A DNA stretch of 64,000 bases from Sanderia malayensis (Eukaryota > Cnidaria > Scyphozoa > Semaeostomeae > Pelagiidae): positions 1 to 64,000 of the forward strand of contig RQOL01000437.1 of NCBI GenBank assembly GCA_013076295.1. The letters run 5' to 3'. This document shows, piece after piece, positions 26,996-39,200 of the stretch (positions are counted from its first letter, which is position 1; the number at the start of each line of letters is the position of its first letter). The notes under the pieces are model-generated. The model did not search any database. It was not told where the DNA came from and saw nothing but the letters and a program-made list of their open reading frames with translations. The translations under genes and the position numbers were made by a program.

Positions 26996-29831
26996 ATTTC
27001 CCACTTTTTCTTGACTTCCCACTTTTGATGACTTCCCACTTTTTCTTGAATTCTCACTTTTGACGACGTCCCACTTTTTCTTGATTTCCCACTTTTGATG
27101 CCTTCTCACTTTTAATAACTTCCCTTGTTATTTTGACATCTCACTGTTGATGAATTCACACTTTTAACGACTTCCCACTTCTTCTTCACTTCCCACCTTT
27201 GATGACTTCCCACTTCTTCTAGATTTGCCATTTTTGGTGACTTCCCACTTTTGATGACCTCCCACTTTTGATGAATTCCCACTTTTTCTTGACTTTCCAC
27301 TTTTGATGACCTCCCACTTTTTTTTGACTTCCCACATTTGATGACTTCCCAGTTTTTCTTGAATTCTCACTTTTGACGACTCCCCACGTTTTCTTGACTT
27401 CCCACTCTGGATGACCTCCCACTTTTTCTTGACTTTCCACTTTTGATGACCTCCACTTTTTCTTGACTTCCCACTTTTGATGAGTTCCCACTATTGATGA
27501 CTTTCCATTTTTGGTGACATCCTACTTTTGATGACTTCCCTCTTTTGATGACTTCCCACTTTTTCTTGATTTCCCACTTTTAATGAGTTCCCACTATTGA
27601 TGACTTCCACCTTTGATGACTTCCCACTTTTGATGACTTCCCACTTTTTCTTGGTTTTCCGCTTTCGGTGACTTCCCACTTTTGATGCCTTCTCACTTTG
27701 AATAACTTCCCTTGTTATTTTGACATCTCACTGTTGATGAATTCACACTTTTAACGACTTCCCACTTCTTCTTGACTTCCCACCTTTTCTTAACTTCCCG
27801 CAATTTCTTGACTTCCCATTTTTGATGACTTCCCACTTTTTCTTGACGTCCCACTTTTGATGACTTCCCACTTTTTCTTGATTTCCCACTTTTGATGAGT
27901 TCCCACTATTGATGACTTCCACCTTTTCCTGATATCCCACTTTTTCTTGACTTCCCACTTTTTCTTGACTTCCCACTTTTAATGACTTCCCAATTTTGGT
28001 AACTTCCCACTTTTGATGATTTCCTTCTTTTGATGACTTCCCGCCTTCTCTTGACTTCCCACTTTTGATGACCTCCCATGTTTTCTTCACTTCCCACTTT
28101 TTCTTGAGTTCCCACGTTTTCTTGACCTCCACTTTTTCTTTTCTTCCCACTTTTGGTGAGTTGCCACTATTGATGACTTCTCATTTTCGGTGACCTCCCA
28201 CTTTTTCTTTTCTTCCCACTTTTGGTGAGTTGCCACTATTGATGACTTCCCACTTTTTTTTGACTTCCTGTATTTTCTTGACTTCCCATTTTTGATGATT
28301 TCCCACTTTTTCTTGACTTCCCACTTTTTCCTAGCCTCGCTATTTTGATGACTTCCCTCTTTTAACAACTCCACATATTTTCTTGACTTCCCGCTTTTGG
28401 TGACTTCCCGCTTTTTTGTGACTTCCCACTTTTTATGACTTCCCAATTTTGAGGACTTCTCACTTTTTTTCTGACTTCCCACTTTTTTTTGACTTCCTGT
28501 ATTTTCTTGACTTCCCATTTTTGATGATTTCCCACTTTTTCTTGACTTCCCACTTTTTCCTAGCCTCGCTATTTTGATGACTTCCCTCTTTTAACAACTC
28601 CACATATTTTCTTGACTTCCCGCTTTTGGTGACTTCCCGCTTTTTTGTGACTTCCCACTTTTGATGACTTCCCACTTTTTCTTGATTTCCCACTTTTTCT
28701 TGACTTGCCACTTTTGATGACTTCCCAGTTTTTCTTGAATTCTCACTTTTGACGACTCCCCACGTTTTCTTGACTTCCCACTCTGGATGACCTCCCACTT
28801 TTTCTTGACTTTCCACTTTTATGACCTCCCACTTTTTCTTGACTTCCCACTTTTGATGAGTTCCCACTATTGATGACCTTCCATTTTTGGTGACATCCCA
28901 CTTTCGATGACTTCCCTCTTTTGACGGCTTCCCACTTTTTCTTGAATTTCCATCTTTGATAACTTCCCACTATTTCCTGACATCCCATTTTTTCTGGACT
29001 TCCCACTTTTTCTTTACTTCCCACTTTTGATGACTTCCCACTTTTTCTACAATTCTCACTTTTGACGACATCCCACTTTTTCTTGACTTCCCACTTTTGA
29101 TGCTTTCTCACTTTTAATAACTTCCCTTCTTACTTTGGCATCTCACTGTTGTTGAATTCACACTTTTAACGACTTCCCACTTCTTCTTGACTTCCCCCCT
29201 TTTCTTGACTTCCCGAAATTTCTTGATTTCCCATTTTTGATGACTTCCCACTTTTTCTTGACGTCCCTCTTTTGATGACTTCCAGTTTTTTCTTGATTTC
29301 CTACTTTTAATGAGTTCCCACTATTGATGACTTCCACCTTTGATGACTTCCCACTTTTGATGACTTCCCACTTTTTCTTGGTTTTCCCGCTTCCGGTGAC
29401 TTCCACTTCTGATGCCATCTCACTTTTAATAACTTCCTTGCTATTTTGACTTCTCACTGTTGATGAATTCACACTTTTAACGACTTCCCACTTCTTCTTG
29501 ACTTCCCACCTTTTCTTGACTTCCCGCAATTTCTTGACTTCTCATTTTTGATGACTTCCCACTTTTTCTTGACGTCCCACTTTTGATGACTTCCCACTTT
29601 TTCTTGATTTCCCACTTTTGATGAGTTCTCACTATTGATGACTTCCACTTTTTCCTGACATCCCACTTTTCTTGACTTCCCACTTTTTCTTGACTTCCCA
29701 CTTTTGATGACTTCCCAATTTTGGTAACTTCCCACTTTTGATGATTTCCTTCTTTTGATGACTACCCGCCTTCTCTTGACTTCCCACTTTTGATGACCTC
29801 CCATGTTTTCTTGACTTCCCACTTTTTCTTG
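26996..29831. repeat. 2.84-kb tandem duplication, copy 2
   Basis: This copy is nearly identical to 24159-26995. It continues at its right end into GAGTTCCCACGTTTTC, the continuation also seen at 20.67 kb, so this end is the ancestral flank. It differs by a few one-base indels, for example GACCTCCACTTTTTC near 27449 and GGTTTTCCCGC near 29382. Both copies carry two marker changes: TTACTTTGGCATC in place of TTATTTTGACATC, and CTTCCCCCCTTTTC in place of CTTCCCACCTTTTC. Confidence 0.9.
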
Positions 29832-32085
29832 AGTTCCCACGTTTTCTTGACCTCCCACTTTTTCTTTTCTTCCCACTTTTGGTGACTTCCCACTATTGAT
29901 GACTTCTCATTTTCGGTGACTTCCCACTTTTTCTTTTCTTCCCACTTTTGGTGAGTTCCCACTATTGATGACTTCTCATTTTCGGTGACTTCCCACTTTT
30001 TATGACTTCCCAATTTTGAGGACTTCTCACTTTTTTCTGACTTCCCACTTTTTTTTGACTTCCTGCATTTTCTTGACTTCCCATTTTTGATGATTTCCCA
30101 CTTTTTCTTGACTTCCCACTTTTTCTTAGCCTCCCTATTTTGATGACTTCCCTCTTTTAACAACTCCCATATTTTCTTGACTTCCCGCTTTTGGTGACTT
30201 CCCGCTTTTTGTGACTTCCCACTTTTGATGACTTCCCACTTTTTCTTGACTTCCCACTTTTTCTTGACTTCCCACTTTTGATGACTTCCCACTTTTTCTT
30301 GACTTCCCACTTTTGATGAGTTCCCACTATTGATGACTTTCCATTTTTGGTGACTTCTCACTTTTGATGACTTCCCTCTTTTGATGACTTCCCATTTTTT
30401 CCTGACATCCCACTTTTTCTTGACTTCCCACTTTTTCTTGACTTCCCACTTTTGATGACTTCCCACTTTTGATTACTTCCCACTTTATCCTGACTTCTCA
30501 CTTTTGATGACTTCCCATTTTTGGTTGACATTCCACTTTATCTTGACTTCCCAATTTTTTCATAACCTCCCTATTTTGATGAATTAACTCTTTTGATGAC
30601 TCCCCACTTTTTCCTGACCTCCCGCTTTCGGTGACTTCCCAATTTCGGTAACTTCCCACTTTTGATGATTTCCTTCTTTTGATGACTACCCGCCTTCTCT
30701 TGGCTTCTCACTTTTGATGAATTCCCACCTTTTCTTGACTTCCAACTTTTGATGAGTTCCCACTATTGATGACTTTCCATTTTTGGTGACTTCTCACTTT
30801 TGATGACTTCCCTCTTTTGATGACTTCCAATTTTTTCCTGACATCCCACTTTTTCTTGACTTCCCACTTTTTCTTGACTTCCCACTTTTGATGACTTCCC
30901 ACTTTTGATTACTTCCCACTTTATCTTGACTTCTCACTTTTGATGACTTCCCATTTTGGATGACTTTCAACTTTTTCTTGACTTCCCAATTTTTCATAAC
31001 CTCCCTATTTTGATGAATTCACTCTTTTGATGACTCCCGACTTTTTCCTGACCTCCCGCTTTCGGTGACTTCCAAATTTTGGTAACTTCCCACTTTTGGT
31101 GACCTCCCATGTTTTCTTGACTTCCCACTTTTTCTTGAGTTTCCACGTTTTCTTGACCTCCCACTTTTTCTTTTCTTCCCAATTTTGGTGAGTTCCCACT
31201 ATTGATGACTTCTCATTTTCGGTGACGTCCCACTTTATGTGACTTCCCACTTTTGGTGAGTTCCCACTATTGATGACTTCTCATTTTCGGTGACTTCCCA
31301 CTTTTTATGACTTCCCAATTTTGAGGACTTCTCACTTTTTTCTGACTTCCCACTTTTTTTTGACTTCCTGCATTTTCTTGACTTCCCATTTTTGATGATT
31401 TCCCACGTTTTCTTGACTTCCCACTTTTTCCTAGCCTCCCTATTTTGATGACTTCCCTCTTTTAACAACTCCCCATATTTTCTTGACTTCCCGCTTTTGG
31501 TGACTTCCCGCTTTTTTGTGACTTCCCACTTTTGATGACTTCCCACTTTTTCTTGACTTCCCACTTTTTCTTGACTTCCCACTTTTTCTTGACTTCCCAC
31601 TTTTCATGACTTCCCAGTTTTTCTTGAATTCTCACTTTTGACGACTCCCCACGTTTTCTTGACTTCCCACTCTGGATGACCTCCCACTTTTTCTTGACTT
31701 TCCACTTTTGATGACCTCCCACTTTTTCTTGACTTCCCACTTTGATGAGTTCCCACTATTGATGACTTTCCATTTTTGGAGACATCCCACTTTTGATGAC
31801 TTCCCTCTTTTGAACGGCTTCCCACTTTTTCTTGAATTCCCATCTTTAATAACTTCCCACTATTTCCTGACATCCATTTTCTCTGGACTTCCCACTTTTC
31901 TTGACTTCCCACTTTTGATGACTTCCACTTTTTCTTCAATTCTCACTTTTGACGACATCCCACTTTTTCTTGACTTCCCACTTTTGATGCTTTCTCACTT
32001 TTAATAACTTCCCTTCTTATTTTGACATCTCACTGTTGTTGAATTCACACTTTTAACGACTTCCCACTTCTTCTTGACTTCCCAC
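29832..32085. repeat. Copy of the 20.7-22.9 kb segment
   Basis: The order of variants follows 20.7-22.9 kb at an offset of about 9.1 kb: paired TTCTTTTCTTCCCAC segments, the GAGGACTTCTCAC variant, CAACTCCCATATTTTC, then CATAACCTCC twice (30561 and 30995, spacing 434 bp; 451 bp in the earlier copy, where 17 bp of TTTTGATTACTTCCCAC is doubled near 21800). It ends near 32085, where CTTGACTTCCCAC passes into ATTTTCTTGACTTCCCGC, a join to sequence like that at 23956. Confidence 0.82.
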
Positions 32086-35000
32086 ATTTTCTTGACTTCC
32101 CGCTTTCAGTGACTTCCCACTTTTTCTTGACTTCCCACTTTTGATGAGTTCCCACTATTGATGACGTTCCATTTTTGGTGACATCCCACTTTTGATAACT
32201 TCCCTCTTTTGACGACTTTCCCACTTTTTCTTGAATTCCCATCTTTGATGACTTCCACCTTTTCCTGACATCCACTTTTTCTTGATTTCCCCACTTTTTC
32301 TTGACTTCCACTTTTGATGACTTCCCACTTTTTCTTGAATTCTCACTTTTGACGACGTCCCACTTTTTCTTGATTTCCCACTTTTGATGCCTTCTCACTT
32401 TTAATAACTTCCCTTGTTATTTTGACATCTCACTGTTGATGAATTCACACTTTTAACGGACTTCCCACTTCTTCTTCACTTCCCACCTTTGATGACTTCC
32501 CACTTCTTCTAGATTTGCCATTTTTGGTGACTTCCCACTTTTGATGACTCCCACTTTTGATGAATTCCACTTTTTCTTGACTTTCCCACTTTTGATGACC
32601 TCCCACTTTTTTTTGACTTCCCACATTTGATGACTTCCCAGTTTTTCTTGAATCTCACTTTTGACGACTCCCCACGTTTTCTTGACTTCCCACTCTGGAT
32701 GACCTCCCACTTTTTCTTGACTTTCCACTTTTGATGACCTTCCCACTTTTTCTTGACTTCCCACTTTTGATGAGTTCCCACTATTGATGACTTTCCATTT
32801 TTGGTGACATCCTACTTTTGATGACTTCCCTCTTTTGATGACTTCCCACTTTTTCTTGATTTCCACTTTAATGAGTTCCCACTATTGATGACTTCCACCT
32901 TTGATGACTTCCCACTTTTGATGACTTCCCACTTTTTCTTGGTTTTCCGCTTTCGGTGACTTCCCACTTTTGATGCCTTCTCACTTTGAATAACTTCCCT
33001 TTTATTTTGACATCTCACTGTTGATGAATTCACACTTTTAACGACTTCCCACTTCTTCTTGACTTCCCACCTTTTCTTAACTTCCCGCAATTTCTTGACT
33101 TCCCATTTTTGATGACTTCCCACTTTTTCTTGACGTCCCACTTTTGATGACTTCCCACTTTTTCTTGATTTCCCACTTTTGATGACTTCCCAATTTTGAG
33201 GACTTCTCACTTTTTTCTGACTTCCCACTTTTTTTTGACTTCCTGTATTTTCTTGACTTCCCATTTTGATGATTTCCCACTTTTTCTTGACTTCCCACTT
33301 TTTCCTAGCCGCTATTTTGATGACTTCCCTCTTTTAACAACTCCACATATTTTCTTGACTTCCCGCTTTTGGTGACTTCCCGCTTTTTTGTGACTTCCCA
33401 CTTTTTATGACTTCCCAATTTTGAGGACTTCTCACTTTTTTCTGACTTCCCACTTTTTTTTGACTTCCTGTATTTTCTTGACTTCCCATTTTTTGATGAT
33501 TTCCCACACTTTTTCTTGACTTCCCACTTTTTCCTAGCCTCGCTATTTTGATGACTTCCCTCTTTAAAACTCCACATATTTTCTTGACTTCCGCTTTTGG
33601 TGACTTCCCGCTTTTTTGTGACTTCCCACTTTTGTTTGGACTTCCCACTTTTTCTTGATTTCCCACTTTTTCTTGACTTGCCACTTTTGATGACTTCCCA
33701 GTTTTTCTTGAATTCTCACTTTTGACGACTCCCCACGTTTTCTTGACTTCCCACTCTGGATGACCTCCCACTTTTTCTTGACTTTCCACTTTTATGACCT
33801 CCCACTTTTTCTTTACTTCCCACTTTTGATGACTTCCCACTTTTTCTACAATTCTCACTTTTGACGACATCCCACTTTTTCTTGACTTCCCACTTTTGAT
33901 GCTTTCTCACTTTTAATAACTTCCCTTCTTACTTTGGCATCTCACTGTTGTTGAATTCACACTTTTAACGACTTCCCACTTCTTCTTGACTTCCCCCCTT
34001 TTCTTGACTTCCCGAAATTTCTTGATTTCCCATTTTTTGATGACTTCCCACTTTTTCTTGACGTCCCTCTTTTGATGACTTCCAGTTTTTTCTTGATTTC
34101 CTACTTTTAATGAGTTCCCACTATTGATGACTTCCACCTTTGATGACTTCCCACTTTTGATGACTTCCCACTTTTTCTTGGTTTTCCGCTTCCGGTGACT
34201 TCCCACTTCTGATGCCATCTCACTTTTAATAACTTCCCTTGCTATTTTGACTTCTCACTGTTGATGAATTCACACTTTTAAACGACTTCCCACTTCTTCT
34301 TGACTTCCACCTTTTCTTGACTTCCCGCAATTTCTTGACTTCTCATTTTTGATGACTTCCCACTTTTTCTTGACGTCCCACTTTTGATGACTTCCCACTT
34401 TTTCTTGATTTCCCACTTTTGATGGAGTTCTCACTATTGATGGACTTCCACTTTTTCCTGACATCCCACTTTTTCTTGACTTCCCACTTTTTCTTGACTT
34501 CCCACTTTTGATGACTTCCCAATTTTGGTAACTCCCACTTTTGATGATTTCCTTCTTTTGATGACTACCCCTTCTCTTTGGACTTCCCACTTTTGATGAC
34601 CTCCATTTTTCTTGACTTCCCACTTTTTCTTGATTTCCCACTTTTTCTTGACTTCCCACTTTTGATGACTTCCCACTTTTCTTGAATTTCACTTTGACGA
34701 CGTCCCACTTTTTCTTGATTTCCCACTTTTGATGCCTTCTCACTTTTAATAACTTCCTTGTTATTGACATCTCACTGTTGATGAATTCACACTTTTAACG
34801 ACTTCCCACTTCTTCTTCACTTCCACCTTTGATGACTTCCCACTTCTTCGAGATTTTGCCATTTTGGTGACTTCCCACTTTTTGATGACTCCCACTTTTG
34901 ATGAATTCCCACTTTTTCTTGACTTTCCACTTTTGATGACCTCCCACTTTTTTTGACTTCCCACATTTGATGACTTCCCAGTTTTTCTTGAATTCTCACT

Positions 35001-37020
35001 TTTGACGACTCCCCACGTTATCTTGACTTCCCACTCTGGATGACCTCCCACTTTTTCTTGACTTTCCACTTTTGATGACCTCCCACTTTTTCTTGACTTC
35101 CCACTTTTGATGAGTTCCCACTATTGATGACTTTCCATTTTTGGTGACATCCTACTTTTGATGACTTCCCTCTTTTGATGACTTCCCACTTTTTCTTGAT
35201 TTCCCACTTTTAATGAGTTCCCACTATTGATGACTTCCACCTTTGATGACTTCCCACTTTTGATGACTTCCCACTTTTCTTGGTTTTCCGCTTTCGGTGA
35301 CTTCCCACTTTTGATGCCTTCTCACTTTGAATAACTTCCCTTGTATTTGACATCTCACTGTTGATGAATTCACACTTTTAACGACTCCCACTTCTTCTTG
35401 ACTTCCCACCTTTTCTTAACTTCCGCAATTTCTTGACTTCCCATTTTTGATGACTTCCCACTTTTTCTTGACGTCCCACTTTGATGACTTCCCACTTTTT
35501 CTTGATTTCCCACTTTTGATGAGTTCCCACTTGATGACTTCCACCTTTCCTGATATCCCACTTTTTCTTGACTTCCCATTTTTCTTGACTCCCACTTTTA
35601 ATGACTTCCCAATTTTGGTAACTTCCCACTTTTGATGATTTCCTTCTTTTGATGACTTCCCGCCTTCTCTTGACTTCCCACTTTTGATGACCTCCCATGT
35701 TTTCTTCACTTCCCACTTTTTCTTGAGTTCCCACGTTTTCTTGACCTCCCACTTTTTCTTTTCTTCCCACTTTTGGTGAGTTGCCACTATTGATGACTTC
35801 TCATTTTCGGTGACCTCCACTTTTTCTTTTCTTCCCACTTTTGGTGTTGCCACTATTGATGACTTCCCACTTTTTTTTGACTTCCTGTATTTTCTTGACT
35901 TCCCATTTTGATGATTTCCCACTTTTTCTTGACTTCCCACTTTTTCCTAGCCTCGCTATTTTGATGACTTCCCTCTTTAACAACTCCACAATTTTCTTGA
36001 CTTCCCGCTTTGGTGACTTCCCGCTTTTTTGTGACTTCCCACTTTTTATGACTTCCAATTTTGAGGACTTCTCACTTTTTTCTGACTTCCCACTTTTTTT
36101 TGACTTCCTGTATTTTCTTGACTTCCCATTTTTGATGATTTCCCACTTTTTCTTGACTTCCCACTTTTTCCTAGCCTCGCTATTTTGATGACTTCCTCTT
36201 TTAACAACTCCACATATTTTCTTGACTTCCCGCTTTTGGTGACTTCCCGCTTTTTGTGACTTCCCACTTTTGATGACTTCCACTTTTTCTTGATTTCCCA
36301 CTTTTTCTTGACTTGCCACTTTTGATGACTTCCCAGTTTTTCTTGAATTCTCACTTTTGACGACTCCCACGTTTTCTTGACTTCCCACTCTGGATGACCT
36401 CCCACTTTTTCTTGACTTTCCACTTTTATGCCTCCCACTTTTTCTTGACTTCCCACTTTTGATGAGTTCCCACTATTGATGACCTTCCATTTTGGTGACA
36501 TCCCACTTTCGATGACTTCCCTCTTTTGACGGCTTCCCACTTTTTCTTGAATTTCCATCTTTGATAACTTCCCACTATTTCCTGACATCCCATTTTTTCT
36601 GGACTTCCCACTTTTTCTTTATTCCCACTTTTGATGACTTCCCACTTTTTCTACAATTCTCACTTTTGACGACATCCCACTTTTTCTTGACTTCCCACTT
36701 TTGATGCTTTCTCACTTTTAATAACTTCCCTTCTTACTTTGGCATCTCACTGTTGTTGAATCACACTTTTAACGACTTCCCACTTCTTCTTGACTTCCCC
36801 CCTTTTCTTGACTTCCCGAAATTTCTTGATTTCCCATTTTTGATGACTTCCCACTTTTCTTGACGTCCCTCTTTTGATGACTTCAGTTTTTCTTGATTTC
36901 TACTTTTAATGAGTTCCCTATTGATGACTTCACTTGATGACTTCCCACTTTGATGACTTCCCACTTTTTCTTGGTTTTCGCTTCGGTGACTTCCCACTTC
37001 TGATGCCATCTCACTTTTAA
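32086..37020. repeat. Indel-rich second version of the 23.96-29.4 kb sequence
   Basis: The landmarks of 23.96-29.4 kb return in order: the GATGACGTTCC variant at 32160 (24033 earlier, offset 8,127), AGATTTGCC at 32511 and about 34852, the 26995-type duplication junction near 34638, and the TTACTTTGGCATC marker near 33932 and 36736. Both halves of the 2.84-kb duplication are therefore represented, each internally shortened. It carries many one- and two-base indels absent from the other copies: AACGGACTTCC near 32455, GATGGAGTTC near 34423, AAACGAC near 34281, CTAGCCGCTATT near 33307, GGTTTTCGCTTCGG near 36974. Open frames on the + strand (31708-32004, 35447-35635, 35841-36188) appear only in and around this stretch and are artefacts of these indels. 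Confidence 0.8.
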
Positions 37021-39200
37021 TAACTTCCCTTGTTATTTTGACATCTCACTGTTGATGAATTCACACTTTTAACGACTTCCCACTTCTTCTTGACTTCCCA
37101 CCTTTTCTTGACTTCCCGCAATTTCTTGACTTCCCATTTTGATGACTTCCCACTTTTTCTTGACGTCCCACTTTTGATGACTTCCACTTTTTCTTGAGTT
37201 CCCACTTTTTTGACCTCCCACTTTTTCTTTTCTTCCCAATTTTGGTGAGTTCCCACTATTGATGACTTCCCACTTTTTTTACTTCCCACTTTATCTTTAC
37301 TTCCCACTTTTGATGACCTCCCACTTTTGATGAATTGCCACTTTTTCTTGACTTCCCACTTTTGATGAGTTCCCACTATTGATGACTTTCCATTTTTGGT
37401 GACTTCTCACTTTTGATGACTTCCCTCTTTTGATGACTTCCCATTTTTCCTGACATCCCACTTTTTCTTGACTTCCCACTTTTTCTTGACTTCCCACTTT
37501 TGATGACTTCCCACTTTTGATTACTTCCCACTTTATCTTTACTTCTCACTTTGATGACTTCCCATTTTGATGATTCCCTTTTTCTTGACTTCCCATTTTT
37601 CATAACCTCCCTATTTTGATGAATTCACTCTTTGATGACTCCGACTTTTCCACTCGTTTCGGTGACTTCCAATTTTGGTACTTCCCACTTTTGATGATTT
37701 CCTTCTTTTGATGACTACCCCCTTCTCTTGACTTCCCACTTTTGATGACCTCAGATGTTTTCTTGACTTCCCACTTTTTTCTTGAGTTCCCACTTTTTCT
37801 TGACTCCCACCTTTTTCTTTTTCTTCCCAATTTTGGTGAGTTCCCACTATTGATGATTCCCACTTTTGATTACTTCCCACTTTATCTTTACTTCCCACTT
37901 TTTGATGACCTCCCACTTTTGATGAATTCCCACTTTTTCTTGACTTCCCACTTTTGATGAGTTCCCACTATTGATGACTTTCCATTTTTGGTGATTTCTC
38001 ACTTTTGATGACTTCCCTCTTTTGATGACTTCTCATTTTTTCCTGACATCCCACTTTTCTTGACTTCCCACTTTTTCTTGACTTCCCACTTTTTGATGAC
38101 TTCCCACTTTTGATTTACTTCCCACTTTATCCTGACTTCTCACTTTTGATGACTTCCCATTTTGGTTGACATTCCACTTTTTCTTGACTTCCCCAATTTT
38201 TCATAACCTCCCTATTTTGATGAATTCACTCTTTTGATGACTCCCCACTTTTTCCTGACCTCCCGCTTTCGGTGACTTCCCAATTTTGGTAACTTCCCAC
38301 TTTTGATGATTTCCTTCTTTTGATGACTACCCGCCTTCTCTTCACTTCTCACTTTTGATGAATTCCCACCTTTTCTTGACTTCCAACTTTTGATGAGTTC
38401 CCGCTATGATGACTTTCCATTTTTGGTGACTTCTCACTTTTGATGACTTCCCTCTTTTGATGACTTCCAATTTTTTCCTGACATGCCACTTTTTCTTGAC
38501 TTCCCACCCTTTCTTGACTTCCCACTTTTGATGACTTCCCACTTTTGATTACTTCCCACTTTATCCTGACTTCTCACTTTTGATGATTTCCCATTTTGGA
38601 TAACTTTCCACTTTTTCTTGACTTCCCAATTTTTCATAACCTCCCTATTTTGATGAATTCACTCTTTTGATGACTCCCGACTTTTTCCTGACCTCCCGCT
38701 TTCGGTGACTTCCCAATTTTGGTAACTTCCCACTTTTGATGATTTCCTTCTTTTGATGACTCCCCGCCTTCTCTTGACTTCCCACTTTTGATGACCTCCC
38801 ATGTTTTCTTGACTTCCCACTTTTTCTTGAGTTCCCACGTTTTCTTGACCTCCCACTTTTTCTTTTCTTCCCAATTTTGGTGAGTTCCCACTCTTGATGA
38901 CTTCTCATTTTCGGTGACTTCCCACTTTTTATGGCTTCCCAATTTTGAGGACTTCTCACTTTTTTCTGACTTCCCACTTTTTTTTGACTTCCTGCATTTT
39001 CTTGACTTCCCATTTTTGATGATTTCCCACTTTTTCTTGACTTCCCATTTTTTCCTAGCCTCCCTATTTTGATGACTTCCCTCTTTTAACAACTCCCTAT
39101 ATTTTCTTGACTTCCCGCTTTTGGTGACTTCCGCTTTTTTGTGACTTCCCACTTTTGATGACTTCCCACTTTTTCTTGACTTCCCACTTTTTCTTGACTT
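37021..39200. repeat. Satellite segment resembling 45.4-47.3 kb
   Basis: The variants follow those of 45.4-47.3 kb at an offset of about 8.1-8.3 kb: GACCTCAGATG near 37750 (46033), CATAACCTCC at 37601, 38202 and 38635 (46467 and 46901). The first kilobase is still indel-rich, for example GACTCCGACTTTTCC near 37637. The last kilobase is regular. No gene is seen. Confidence 0.78.

Noticed and set aside
31708..32004. Open frame on the + strand rich in phenylalanine and leucine, looking like a membrane peptide (others at 35447-35635, 35841-36188, 37742-37957)
   Set aside because: These arise where single-base indels remove the usual + strand stops from TGATGA monomers. They overlap ordinary satellite and occur only in the indel-rich island.
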